Shown here: positions 45,201 to 55,742 of the stretch, piece by piece
Position numbering within the stretch: position 1 is the stretch's first letter
How the letters are laid out: each line of letters begins with the position of its first letter
Origin: Patiria miniata
Taxonomy: Eukaryota; Echinodermata; Asteroidea; Valvatida; Asterinidae
Direction: 5' to 3'
DNA length: 64,000 bases
Assembly (NCBI RefSeq): GCF_015706575.1
Contig: NW_024037058.1
Span: 8,525,806 to 8,589,805 of the forward strand
Notes under the pieces: generated by a model
Seen by the model: only the letters and a program-made list of their open reading frames with translations
What the model was told of the DNA's origin: nothing
Database searches by the model: none
Position numbers and translations under genes: made by a program

Positions 45201-48200
45201 GGTGCTGTCGGCCGGGTACGTTATGAGTGATGCGGAGCTGGTCACCCTGGGGGATCCCAGACCGACGGCCCCCGTTCTATCTCGCTGTGAGGGACCACTC
45301 TCGTCATCAAATTTTTTCCGTTGCTCGGGGGTCCCGGTGCCCCAGGTGTCTTCTGACTTGTAGTCAAACACACCCTGGGGCCGTTTTTCAAAGAAGAAGA
45401 ACAAGAAGAAGAAAGCTGATCGCCGATCACGCCGTTCTTCTTCAGATTCTGACGTTTCCTCTGACCGGTCCCACCGGGGCAAACGCTCCTGACGTGAGGA
45501 CTTGATCTCGAGGTCTGTTTCCTGCAGGCATTTCAGTCGATTTTACCTACACTCTCGGCTATGTCTGCAGGACGCCAGGCGGGCCCTAATGGTGGCCCCC
45601 CTGGAGTGGGGAGCCACGCCCCACAACCCTCGGTTGTTGGTCTCGCCTCTAAGTCTCCGGTCACCGGTCACGGTTGTGTGACCCGTGACCAAAGGGACAT
45701 ACCGCACACAGTTAGCCGTGCTCCGGGAGTCCTTATCTGCAGTGAATGCTTTATAGTCGTCATTCATTGGTCATGATTGCGTGGCCCAAGCACAACGAGG
45801 TACACATGTACATGTACAAAAATGAAAAAACACATGTTCATACATGTTCATGTTCATGTAAACTGCACACGGTTGCGTGCTACACCGGAAGCCCAGCCTA
45901 CGGCGAACGAAACTTCACATTCACCAGCTGTGGGCCACGGTCGCTTGGTCCAGAGACAACGGGACCTACCGCACACAGTTAGCCGTGGCCGAGGATCCCC
46001 GCTTGTGTTTAGTCTTCACCCATCTGCATAATATTAGTATGTCTATTATTTCTGAGGGTGTTGCCCAGCCACCACCGCGTGGTTCTGTTCTATAGCCCCT
46101 CCAGACGGCTCTCAGTCACTGGGGTCAACTTGGCCTTAGCATTCGGCTGATTCATCCGATGATGACGAAGAATCAGACCGGTTACAACGTCTGTCCATCG
46201 CGGAAACGGAACTCCGTTTGCTGCATAGGGACATTACACGGGTACTTAAATTACCCTCCTACGATGAGCCCCCTCAGCCTAATCACAAATTTTTCAAATC
46301 AAGCGCAGGACAGGCTCCACATCTAACAATGACAAGGTGTTCCCCATACCTCCGTTGGATCAAGTGTGAAACACATCGACAATTAACGGACAAAATGGTG
46401 TCCATATTTCTCAGGCGGGAACGGCTTCATTATTTTTTCTAATCTGGGCAAGTTTATTGCACCGATCCCACCGCGGCATACGCTACCGGGATGAGGACTC
46501 GGATTTTCGGCCCACTCTTTACAAGCCTTGCAATTGTTCTCGGCTTCATTATCGGTCATATACATTAATACATGTATTACCTGGCGGGCACGTTAATGAA
46601 ATGGTCCGTCTGAGTTTAGTTGCGAGCCGTGAACTCTGTAGCCCTCTACATTAATCACGGTTGGGTGACTCAAGGACAAAGGGACACGTCGCGCAGTGCT
46701 TAGCCGTGCGGCAGTGTTTCTTGCTGTACTGAGATCGCTACATTTTTCATGTACATGTACATTGTACATGTGTGCATTACTTGTGTATGTACACTGTCCA
46801 TTGTCTCCGAGGGAGTTGTTCAACAACTGACTGTGGCCGTGTGCAACTCGTCCTTCCAGATATGTTTTACGGTTCTCGTTTACGGGGTCTATTCGACTCT
46901 TGCATAAGGATGGCAGCTGCTCTTTACAATGAAACCCAGCCTGAGCATAACCTCAGCAACTGGGTGTTGTTCAGGCATGTTGTGGACCACATTCGAAAGA
47001 TTGTGGCTGTATTCAAACTGCCTGCTGCTCTTCAAGCAATTATGTGATCAATACCATTTTCCGTTAGTGAAATTCGGTATTTTTTGTCACATCTTCCCTC
47101 TTCAATGCAGCTAAGCACAAGCTACCAGCAGAAGAGGGACCTCATTATTCAAGTGGCCCTTCGTAAATAATACTTGCAGAAGTTTGAATACACTTTGCAG
47201 TAGAATTAAAGTGGGTTCGGCAATACGCGTTCAGCCTTCGTCTTTATCCTCATGAAGTACATTAGGTTTAATGCTTTAATCTTGACTCGACAGTCTTAGT
47301 GGACGTGTTGACCGCTATTTTCACTGTCAATTTCACGGTCTGCACTCTGCACTCAATACTATTTTACAAGAGTGCAGACCCTAGCAATCTTGGCCTGCCG
47401 GGGTTACATGCTTGATGAACTGTTTCTCCCGTCAAAAAATAGGGCGCCCGCCAAAGATTCGAGTCCCACCTTTTAAGTTTTGACGGACAAAGATCTTTTC
47501 TTTTGCAGTGGATATCGATGTTAATTAACATCCATATTGGTCGATGTCGACTACATGCACTCAAATGGTCAATCTCAGAAAGCCATCAACCCCATGGTCA
47601 GGCCAGCACAGGTGGAGAACAAACTGTTGTTTGTTTTCTCAACTGCAAACCTCTTGAATTTTTTTCCCAGATGATTTTGTGTGGCCGTGCTAGCAACATT
47701 TTTTGTACGCCATTCCACATAGGATAAGGCCTTCACTGGTAACAACAATTTCGATAGGTTTCAGTTGTTTTGATGACTTCCTCCACCCATCTGTCTCGTA
47801 GGAGCTCGTCAGAGAGACTTTGAGGCTGACATCAATACCATCGGGCCGGCACAGTGTTGCGCCTGTCTTGTATTTCCCTTGGGAAGATGTTGATGAGATT
47901 TAGTCGACTGTTTAACACATCAGCATGGGGAACGAGCCCTGGCCTGAAGGGTACACAACTGCAACTCATTTTCAGGCCAGAGCACTGAGAATTTCGCGGT
48001 TTTCAAACAAAGATTCTCGCTGCAACTTCATGGTGGCTCCATCCAGCCTTTTTTCCGCCTCACTCCTGGCCTCTGCTCAGATAGTAAAAGCGATTTGACT
48101 GCGCCGTGAAAACAAAGATTGGTGGCATTCACCTATTTTCTTGTATCGGCCCAGTCTTCACTGCATTCAGTGCAGGCCATGACCTGACTTGTGCAGCGCC

Positions 48201-51200
48201 TCCTGTGGTTCGACGTTGCCAACCTCACAAGGGTGGGCCTCTCACAGATCCCAGCCTTCACTAACTGTCATGGCAGACATTGTACCCTGCCGGTTTACTA
48301 ACCACCACCCGCATCTAGTGGCGGATTGGTGAGGCCCTGTGTGAGCATCGTTCAAGTTCCATTAACATACTTGAGATGCTGGCAGTCTCGGAGAAACTGC
48401 GACGTTACTTTCTATATTCGGTGATGTGCCAGATGATCCTGGTTCGATGTGACTTTGACACGGTTGTGGTTTACATCGACGACCTGGTGGGCAGGCAGCC
48501 TGCACAACTGTGTACACTCACTTGAGAAATACCCCATTGGGGTTTTTTCCTCATAGCTTGATCTTGCTTTCGACGGTCCTCATGTCAATCTGACTTGTTT
48601 CATGAACTAGTCACAGATGTCCAGGCTAATGCCCGAGGGTTCCTGACCCCTGCACATGGCACACGAATACGATGGTGATGAAGACCGACAGGCTACTTGT
48701 ATACACCTTCCTGTCATCTTCCTCTTATCCCTTGGGTACTTAATCAACTGGAGTAGAAGGATGACAAGGTCCTCTTCTTTACCCCATGTTGGTCCCATTG
48801 ATTGGTTTCCCAGGGCTACAACCATTCCCTTGGTTCACCGGTTGGAGGTACAAATGTTCTTCCGAGGAGAACAATATTCTGTTCCAGCACAGCTTTGGTT
48901 TCCTTCACCCTGCTCCGCAGGAATTTCTCCTGATGTGCTGGATGCTGTAATGCAATCCCTTAGCACATCAGACCTTTCTAAAACAAGCTACAGCTTTTAC
49001 AGCCTGCACTTGAGGGACTTCTAACACGACAGTAGATTACTTTATGTTAGTCAGTCGAACCTCCATGTCAGTTAACTTATTAAAGGGGATGTTTTATTAA
49101 ACACCCTTGAATTGCAGGACCTCTTCAACACCTTTCTTATCCAAAAGTGTTATAGAGATCTTTAGTTCTGTGAAACCAGTGAACAATTTCACATCTGTTT
49201 CATTTGTCCCTACAGTTGCCTTTTTTGTAAACAGTTGTTACTTCTTGATATACATGAAGTAAAGAACTGTTTTCTGTATAATAGAGATGGACGACATCTG
49301 GTGGGAACCGAGTGTGCCCATCCGATTCCTACGGGAGGATTTTTGTTTTTTAACTAAGACTGTCGGAGTCCTCTTTACCTCCGGACATCTTTGTTCCAGG
49401 CATCAAATCATTGTCCATTCCAGACGGAAAATGTTGGTGCCGATCATGACTTTGACGTCTGATCCCTAAGGAAGGTTTTTTGAACTAAGACAATTGAAGT
49501 GACATCATGATGCCATCATCATGGGTCACGTGACGTCTCGTTAAGATATTCAATCATTAAAAATCAATATAAAATCAACCGTGAGAGACCTGAACATGAC
49601 TTTTGTGGGAATTGATACAATTATCGAGGGTCTTCATTTTTTATATTATGTGAAAAATCATTTGACCCTTTCTTCTGGTTGAAACCGGAAGTGCCTTGTA
49701 ATTTAAAATTGGTGAAAGATGTGAACTTGCTTTTAAAGATGTATGCTCTAGCTATTGTTCTTTTCCATAACATTATAGTTATAGATGAAACTTGATGTGT
49801 ACGTCATCATGATGTCATCACGTTGCATGTGATGTCATAATTCAAAGCCCTATGAGAATGTAATCACATATTATGTATATGCCACCATTTATTATAAACA
49901 GAACTACGCATCCTTTCTTGATGGAACATATTACTTGAAACTTTACATGTCACATGTCACAAAAGTTACTGAAACAGCCCTGTGTTTGTCCACAAACATA
50001 AATGTAGTTTTTTTTTCTTTTTCGGTCATTTTGCCCATAGCATTTGTACACGTTTTTTGGTTACCGGCACTTTGGGCACTAAAATAAATCTAATTGACTT
50101 CATACTTGGCACACACTTAGACCAGCATCTGAAGTTGTGTGCCGAACATAGACAACATCGTGACGTCATCATGAGTCGCTTGACGTCGCAATTTTTCTGT
50201 CGTGACCATTTTCTAGCAGAATTCGGCTAGGTCTCACAGATTGGGCTATATCTCCAGAACTGCAGGTCCGATTGGGATGAAAGTTGATATGTACTTAGAT
50301 TGGGATGTGTTACAGATGAAAATTTAAGTGACGTCACGATGACGTCATCACGTGACATGTGATGTTATATTAAAGTTGCATATTTTGAAGGCCAATATCT
50401 GCAGAACTACAGGTCTGATTGGGTTGAAACTTGGTATGCACCTAAACTGGGATGTGTTGTAGATGAAAATTTAAGGGATGTCACAATGAGGTCATCATGT
50501 GACATGTGACGTTATATTAAATTTGCATCTTTTCAAGGCCAATTTCTACAGAACTACAGGTCTGATTGGGTTGAAACTTTGTATGTACCTAAACCGGAAT
50601 GTGTTATAGATGAATATGTAAGTGACGTCACGATGACGTCATTGCGTGACATGTGACGTCATTGTAAATGTGCATATTTTGAAGGCCAATATCTACAGAA
50701 CCACTGGTCCGATTGGGTTTAAAGTTGGTATGTACCTAGACCGGGATGTGTTATAGATGAAAATTGAAGTGACGTCATGATGACGTCATAATGGGTTACC
50801 TGACATCTAGTTACAGATTAATAGATTTGATCTTTAAAAATCAATATGAAATCAACTGTGAAAGACCTGAACATGAGTTTTGCGGGATATGATAGAATTA
50901 TCGAGGGTCTTCATTTTTGATATTATGTGCAAAATCATGTGACCCTTTCTTCCTGTTGAACATATTGTTTGCTAGTGACTGATTTCATTGAGCTGTTAGA
51001 GACAGAAACTTTCTAGGCACAGGAATTATATGCAACGTCAATAAAAATAGGTTGCCAGCCAAAATTTGTGTGATAAATATACTGCTTGACAGTGGTTCCC
51101 AACTAATGTTTGCCTCATGCACAAGTTGTTCCATAAAAATTGGTTCCTGACACTTTTTTCCTCACTTTTTTGTATGTTTTTGTTTTCTTTTTCTTTTTAT

Positions 51201-51224
51201 CCACAGGAGGGCTCAGTTAATTAA
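36210..51224 (+). CDS. Candidate micro-exon gene, copy B: ~95-residue charged protein
   Basis: Eight exons join in one frame: 36210-36283 (AT-ATG, 24 codons), 36902-36928, 38856-38888, 39400-39447, 39742-39777, 42194-42223, 42851-42874 and 51207-51224 (GAG GGC TCA GTT AAT TAA). After the first, the internal exons are 27, 33, 48, 36, 30 and 24 nt, all multiples of three and phase 0, each with GTAAG(A/T/C) donors and CAG acceptors. If ATG 36212 is the start, the product is about 95 residues: a K/R-rich first half (KKQSYEVRRKKKK), mixed E/R modules (KEEEERR, TEEEERRRKRRK) and an acidic end (LEEEAAEEEV, PEEAVEEV, EGSVN). It is probably disordered or a single coiled coil; no family is recognised. 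Doubtful parts are the last exon, which lies beyond an 8.3 kb intron full of repeats, and whether upstream exons exist. Confidence 0.5.
37298..37655. mobile_element. MITE with AACCCGCC ends (copy B)
   Basis: Counterpart of 17548-17903. The left end has one change (AACCCGCCACC) and the right end is intact. G-run at about 37551. Confidence 0.5.
38220..38600. mobile_element. MITE with GTCTCCGGTTTCTGG ends (copy B)
   Basis: Counterpart of 18466-18856, with the same A-tract, GTCTCCGGTTTCTGGTATG left end and inverted right end, then GGCCTAAC. Confidence 0.55.
39612..40156 (+). other. Copy-B-only segment carrying micro-exon 39742-39777
   Basis: In copy A the flanks join directly at 19871/19872. 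The segment holds a 36-nt phase-0 exon (ACG GAA GAA GAA GAG AGG ..) with CCGCAG acceptor and GTAAGA donor, a TTGACTT-type degenerate tract at 39830-39990 and a short CCGAA-rich tract at about 40030-40065. Either A lost an exon by deletion or B gained one; since the exon resembles its neighbour (KEEEERR), it probably arose by exon duplication and was then lost from A. Confidence 0.65.
40755..42880. repeat. Internal tandem duplication around the E-rich micro-exons (copy B)
   Basis: The unit beginning AATCCTGAATGTGCACAAAG starts at about 40763 and again at about 42340. Both units end with the block GGCAGTGCATAATGAAAAGG..TTTCAG and a short E-rich exon (42194-42223; 42851-42874). The second unit has an internal deletion. 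The second exon's downstream intron diverges after GTAAGTG. Confidence 0.75.
42881..43517. other. Intron/intergenic sequence
   Basis: No exon is seen. A short direct repeat (TTTATACCACCTAACTTTAT) occurs at about 43208. AT-rich. Confidence 0.4.
43518..43722 (-). repeat. SINE-like repeat with GTTTTGCCCTTCACC inverted ends
   Basis: The left end GAGGTTTGCCCTTCACC (about 43519) and the right end GGTGAAGGGCAAAAC (about 43710) are inverted repeats. Between them a minus-strand A-box-like segment (GCTCGATGGTTGAGTGGTAA) resembles that of 10200-10365, but the B-box is decayed. Confidence 0.5.
43860..44396. repeat. Left part of a dispersed repeat interrupted by the DIRS-like element
   Basis: Positions 44185-44396 match 50025-50255 (shared TTTTGCCCATAGCATTTGTA, CTGAAGTTGTGTGCCGAACA and GACCATTTTCTAGCAGAATT) up to GGGCTATATCTCCAG, where similarity stops abruptly. 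The continuation of the repeat reappears near 49490. Confidence 0.6.
46142..46437 (+). pseudogene. Gag-like fragment of the DIRS-like element
   Basis: The open segment reads an acidic SDDDEESDRLQRLS stretch, a Leu-rich helix-like part and a proline-containing segment (PSYDEPPQPNHKFF). It looks like the capsid-type ORF that precedes pol in DIRS elements, but similarity is by eye and weak. Further fragments follow at 46440-47170 in several frames, showing frameshifts and stops. Confidence 0.4.
48361..48523 (+). pseudogene. RNase H-like fragment of the DIRS-like element
   Basis: One frame reads INILEMLAVSEKLRRYF and then a segment ending LVRCDFDTVVVYIDDLVGRQ to a stop at 48521-48523. This matches the layout of the RNase H region of DIRS-type pol (an INxLEL-like motif, then LVRTDNTTVVAYIN-like). 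The expected Asn/Thr positions are changed, consistent with decay. The YIDD string here falls where the family has YIN, so it is not the reverse-transcriptase catalytic box. Confidence 0.55.
48910..49024 (+). pseudogene. N-terminal tyrosine-recombinase-like fragment
   Basis: The frame ending at the stop 49022-49024 contains SPDVLDAVMQSLSTSDLSKT followed by a Tyr..Phe spacing. It resembles the start of the core-binding domain of DIRS recombinases (a helix, then S-T-R-x-x-Y). The catalytic part with Arg-His-Arg-Tyr is absent. Confidence 0.4.
49490..50980. repeat. Dispersed repeat with internal 147-bp tandem array
   Basis: Positions 49500-49690 and 50770-50955 are diverged copies of the same end segment (shared CAATATRAAATCAAC, GACCTGAACATGA and TATCGAGGGTCTTCATTTTT). 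Between them are a unit like 43860-44396 and a four-unit tandem array (50230-50830). No ORF. Confidence 0.65.
50230..50830. repeat. Four 147-bp tandem units rich in TGACGTCA
   Basis: The anchor (A/C/G)CAGAAC recurs at 50254, 50401, 50548 and 50695, exactly 147 bp apart each time. Each unit reads CAGAACT..GGTCYGATTGGG, a TGGTATGTACCTA-like segment, GGATGTGTT..AGATGAA, then a TGACGTCA-rich stretch. Eight perfect TGACGTCA octamers lie between 50162 and 50795, some beside CACGTGAC. Confidence 0.75.
51207..51224 (+). CDS. Possible last coding exon (EGSVN-stop)
   Basis: A strong pyrimidine tract (TTTTCTTTTTCTTTTTATCC) leads to ACAG at 51206. Phase 0 gives five codons and TAA. The stop lies within or at the edge of a truncated MITE (51217-51402), whose insertion may have supplied the stop codon. 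AATAAA lies downstream near 51919. Confidence 0.35.
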   Translation, partial: EGSVN

Positions 51225-51402
51225 GAAGCACCGTTGGCAATGCCTTCTTTCGTTGATTTCTTCAAAATGAGAGCTTGCCAGAAAGTATAATTTCACAGGG
51301 AGTTTAGTCCCCTTACTATCTTTCAACCAGTATGTTTTTCAACAATAATTACGCCAGTTACTTTTTTGGATAGCTGCAAATGATGGACTCGGGCTTTAAG
51401 GT
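51217..51402. mobile_element. Truncated inverse copy of the 33426-33944 MITE
   Basis: The sequence is the reverse complement of about 33430-33615, ending GCAAATGATGGACTCGGGCT, close to the family terminus; the other end is missing. Confidence 0.6.
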
Positions 51403-52480
51403 GGTTGTACCTTTTCTGTTATTGTTTTCTACTCATTAGCTTAGACATCACATTATTAGTGATGTAACCTATTAAATTTTCCTAACAGCAGCTAGAATGT
51501 CTGACATGCACGTCAGAATTCACAGAATTGCCCCTTAGGTTTTTACTTAATTAGGAATTCTAATTATAGAGCTGGCATGTGTAAACCTTTATCGGCAAAT
51601 TTCGAGTAAAAGCCACACATTTAGCGAAATCTTAATTTGAGGTCTCAAATGCGAAATACATGTGTACAAGTTCAATTTCCTCTTTACGATCTCAGTCAAA
51701 AAAATTTCTGTGTTCTTTTTTATTTCAATACCATTACAACTTGAGATACATAAATCCCAGGATTAAACCTAATTGACATTAATTCACATTGCATCCTGGC
51801 TATGGATGACAAATAATCAATGCTATTTATGTATTTGTTCCCACTTAACTGTCACCTCACAAATGCATAGAATATAAAAAAAGTTAATTGATAAAGATCA
51901 TTTTTTTTATTTTAGAAATAAAGAAATAATCTTGACATCTTTATATTAACTGCTCTGCAATGTCCAGGGCCAACTTGGAATCTATTTCAGACTTTTGTCC
52001 ATTTTTAAGATCAAGCAATTATTGCTTAAAATAAATTTGTTTTCCTAAAGCAATATTTCCCTTAAGGTGGCGTTTAACTCCCCAGCCTAATTTACTAGGA
52101 GCCATACCCATTCAGGCAAATTCCAACACCCACATGGGAAATTGTACACACACACTGTTGGACTTAGTTTCTGGAGGTATGCCAACCCCAGTGTAAAAGA
52201 CCATCAGTTTAGGGGAACTGTACCTATCCCAACAGATTTAAACACTAACCTACTGTTGGAGTTTGATTGGTTATGGGCTGTTATGGTTAATGTAACTTTA
52301 AGACTTAGGGGCCCTTGTATCTGGCTTATCTTTGTATCAGACTAATCATTTGCATCCACGTTTTAAGTTGATTTTAATTTTACAATTCCTATGAAACGTG
52401 AAGATTTTAAAATCACTTTTTCTTTTAGTAGAACGTTTGATGAAAAATACTTATTTATGGTTCTTTTTTACAATTCCTAT
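51403..52480. other. Non-coding AT-rich stretch
   Basis: No supportable exon. Several AATAAA-like hexamers (near 51877-51920 and 52030). It could be 3' UTR of the copy-B gene if 51207-51224 is its last exon. Confidence 0.35.
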
Positions 52481-52499
52481 GAATGGGAGAGGCTGATTT

Positions 52500-53352
52500 T
52501 AGACTGTCAGTCCGTTCGTTTGTCTTGTCTGTCTGTTGTGTGTGTCTCTTAGTCTGTTGTTTACGTCTCTCTGTCGTGACCGTCGTGCTATTTACATTTT
52601 GTGCCGTGTGTGTTGTGTGTTAGTTCATCTGCCTGTCCAGCGTTTGTCTTGAGCTTAATTGTGTGTTTTTGACAGTTTGTCTTTTATCAACCAGTGTGTC
52701 TTGTCTACTGTTAGTCCGTTCATCTGTTCGTCTAGTGTATGTTTCCCACTCTGTTGTGTAGATGTAAGTCTTGTATGTCTGTCCATTTATTTATATTCCT
52801 ATATTAGACAAAACTTGTTCACCGACTTGTATTTGCAAATTTTAAATTATTTTTAAGACTTCAATTTAATTGTAACTGGTTATTTGTAGTTCTGTAATGA
52901 AGCGCCTTGAACGTCACTTTTTTTTAATTTTTTTTTTTTTTTTTTTGATATACGTTATGGCTGTCGTGCTGTTAATTCTCTCTGTCATGGTCATCTCTCT
53001 GTTTACTTGATTGATGTTCTGTGTCTGTCCGTTTATATCTGCCTGTTTAAGACAATTTTAATTTGTACACATCTTGTATTTTAAAATTTAACTGGTATAT
53101 CCGTATTTATGTAAAGCGCCTTGTGCGTCAATTTTTAATTGCCTGTTTGTCTTATTCTTATTGCCTATCTTGACAGTTTGGCTGTCTTTTATCAACCATA
53201 TTATTTTATAGTTATTTTAAAGGTTTTGTCTTGTATAAGTTTTAGTTTATTCTTAAATTTTAACCTGTTCATTTTTATTTCTGTGAAGCGCCTTGAGCGT
53301 CAATTTTGACGGATTTTGCGCTATACAAGAATTAGATATTATTATTATTATT
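52500..53352 (+). mobile_element. 3' ends of non-LTR retrotransposon-like repeats with (ATT)n tail
   Basis: A module with GAAGCGCCTTGA(A/G)CGTCA occurs at about 52900, 53115 and 53285. The last continues GGATTTTGCGCTATACAAG and ends in a TTATTATTATT tract, the typical 3' tail of CR1/L2-type elements. TGTCTGT/CTGTTTG-rich sequence precedes it. No reverse-transcriptase coding is present. Confidence 0.55.
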
Positions 53353-53439
53353 ATTTTTTATTAAATATTTACATTAGTTTTTGTAACCTAAGCTCCAAAA
53401 GTAGATTTTAAAACTTTTGATTTCTTCTCCTTTTTGGCA

Positions 53440-53835
53440 CCTTTGACTTTAATTTTTTGCTTTCCATTATTTTGAAAATATTACGCCGTCAAAAAATGTT
53501 TTTGTGGCAATCCAGCTTTGAAAAAATATCGCACAAGTTCCCATGTAATTTTTCAAGCACCTTGCAGCTTTTTGATAGGTCTTTGCTGTTAGTGGTTAAG
53601 AGAGTTAATGGTTGCCATGCAGGGAAATAACCTTATTTTTTCTCCTATTTGTCTTCTTTGTTTTGAATTTGCCTTGAATTTTTCCATTATTGGGTAAATA
53701 TTACACTATCAAAAATATATCATACAAATTTCCCAAAAGCATGTAATTTTTCCAGTCCTTGCAGCATTTTCATAGGTCTTTGCTGGTTAGTGGTTAAGAT
53801 AGTTAAGGGTTGCCATGCAGGGGAATGACCTCCAA
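53440..53835. repeat. Diverged tandem duplication of ~220 bp
   Basis: Positions 53461-53635 and 53680-53831 share TTTCCATTATT, TATTAC, CATGTAATTTTTC, CTTGCAGC, ATAGGTCTTTGCTG and GGTTGCCATGCAGGG in order. No frame is conserved. Function unknown. Confidence 0.6.
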
Positions 53836-54671
53836 TTCTGCAAGGGTCTTTAACTTTTGTTGATACAAAAAGACTTTGGCATGTACTTTCGTGCCATATT
53901 GCATTTGCGTTCAAAACTGGATTTATTATAAATATATAATTATTTATTTTAAATGAATTTAAAGACAGTCAGAGGAATCTGATTCCTGAGGTCTAAATAT
54001 AATGAATACCATTTAAAGTTTTGTTTAATTTTTACTTGAATTAGTTTTGGGTTAGGTTTACTATGCTACTTATGTTTTGTAGTATTAACAACTCAATTTG
54101 AAGACTTGAGTCTAGGCATTTATATCCTTCAAGTTTAAGCATCATGCATAATGTTTGAAGTTTATTTAAGATTTCACTTGAACTTTATGTTATTACTGTT
54201 GAAAGTATTTCAATGCAGACCCCAAGCAAGTTGGCCCTAGATTTCACTGGTACTTAAGTCTAAAACATAATATTGTTTGATGGACAATGTAAATCAGAAT
54301 TAATCAGTGCAAACCAAGAGTGGCCTGGATGTCATTGGACAGTTCTGGCATGATTCTTTCTCTTAAAGATCGACTATAAGGTGGTTCGTACTTCTGTACA
54401 AATTGCTTGGTTTGTCATCCATACCCAAAGATGCAATGCAAATGTCGAAAGTGATTATTTTTCTTTGCATAATAAGTAATTGCAAAATATAACATCAGAA
54501 AATATGAGGGCTTCCCTTTTTGTTTCTATGGTTCTCATTGTTCTTTTTTTAGTGGTCACTTTTCAGAGAATTAAAATCTGAATAAAAATACAATTCAACC
54601 TGTTATTTACTGATGCAAAGTGTGCCTTGTCTGATGTTTTTATGCAATTTTTTTGTATTAGTTTATGGTGT
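53836..54671. other. Non-coding AT-rich stretch
   Basis: Nothing beyond low-complexity AT-rich sequence was recognised. Confidence 0.4.
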
Positions 54672-55043
54672 ATTCACATCAGTGGCGTAATCAGAAGGGG
54701 GGGGGGGGGCGCAGAGGGAGTACCTTGCCCCCCCCCAAATATTTTCAGCAGTTATTTCAATAAATGGTTAGAGATTTCTGACATCAATTCCAAAAAAGAT
54801 AACCCGCTCAATAACCATTACAATGCAACGTGAAAATGGGCATATATCATTTGCAGTATAATGGTAAGTTTTTAAAGAGCATCCCCATTTGAGCGATGGG
54901 TACAGCCCCCCCCCCCCCCCAGCCCCCCCCCCCCCCTTTTAATTTTATGGAGGCCAAGTGTCCTGAGAAAAAAGTCTTCATTTCGGCGCGGATGTGCGAT
55001 TGGCCCCCAACATCAAAAGCTGGATACACTACTGATTCACATC
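54672..55043. mobile_element. hAT-like MITE with 9-bp target duplication
   Basis: ATTCACATC at 54672-54680 is repeated at 55035-55043. The enclosed 354 bp has imperfect inverted ends (AGTGGCGTAATC against CAGTAGTGTATCC inverted) and long G and C runs at about 54700, 54730 and 54907-54935. No transposase. Confidence 0.6.
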
Positions 55044-55214
55044 ATCAGAAATGTTACATTTTGACGTAACATCTTTTTGTGCCATATATCTGTTGGCTGT
55101 GTTTGAAATTCAATACATTTCATAAGCTAATAAACTACACTCATTATTTTCCATAATAGGACGTTTTCAGATGGATGTATTGCACAAAATAGTGACTATT
55201 TCCATATTTAGAGG

Positions 55215-55409
55215 TTGGTGTCCCCATTACACGTGAAACCAGCAACTTTTATATAACGGATAGCATTCAAAGTGTCTAAATTTATTTTAGTATTTAATCA
55301 TACCAATTACTTTATCAAATAAATGGATTTCAAGCATTTTTTGTAAGTGTAATCTTCAAGATATTTATAACAAAACAGATTGTGATTTCACGTGTAATGG
55401 GGACACCAA
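55215..55409. mobile_element. 195-bp MITE-like element with 24-bp perfect inverted ends
   Basis: Positions 55215-55238 (TTGGTGTCCCCATTACACGT..) are the exact reverse complement of 55386-55409. The interior is AT-rich; no clear target duplication. Confidence 0.65.
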
Positions 55410-55451
55410 ATTTAGTGTACCAGTTTCACGAGAAACAATGTTGTTCATGCC

Positions 55452-55742
55452 AAGGGCGGATCCAGGGGGCCGAAGGGGGCCACCCCCCCCCCCCCCAAAA
55501 AAAACCTAATCCATTTTTAAAATTTTTTTTAGTAACTTTGCAATAAAGGCAGGCAATGAGTACACCACCATCTTTTCCACACAAAACATTGGTTAAAGTG
55601 GTCGGAAATTGCCTCAGATTGCACCACGGAGCATCTAGAATCCAAAAAAATTCAGGGCCGCACGCCGTAATTTTTTGGACACACTTCTGGCGTTTTTTTT
55701 GCCCCCCCCCCCCCCCCAAATTGTGTTCTAGATCCGCCCTTT
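55452..55742. mobile_element. MITE with AAGGGCGGATC ends and C-runs
   Basis: AAGGGCGGATCCAGG at the left is inverted at the right (TAGATCCGCCCTT). Internal C-runs at about 55483 and 55702. Same family as 1862-2563. Confidence 0.6.

Larger units (their letters stand above)
44397..49489 (+). mobile_element. Degraded DIRS-like (tyrosine-recombinase) retroelement
   Basis: About 5.1 kb of GC-richer DNA without a long ORF lies between two parts of a dispersed repeat. Fragments in a consistent plus-strand order are recognisable: a Gag-like segment at 46142-46437, an RNase H-like segment at 48361-48523 and the start of a tyrosine-recombinase-like domain at about 48910-49024. Much of the reverse-transcriptase region is frameshifted or missing. 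The first ~200 bp contain the short repeat GCGCCCTCTGGCGCCC and a TAAAATAGC-rich leader. The class call rests on the RNase H and recombinase-type motifs; it is clearly dead. Confidence 0.6.

Noticed and set aside
44838-45505. Overlapping GC-rich open frames as separate small genes
   Set aside because: Frames overlap on both strands within the degraded retroelement and show no consistent coding signal.
48469-48489. YIDD string as a reverse-transcriptase catalytic box
   Set aside because: The surrounding motif order (INxLE.., LVR.D..TVV.YI) places it in the RNase H-like region of a DIRS-type pol; the Asp pair arose by decay of a YIN-type motif.
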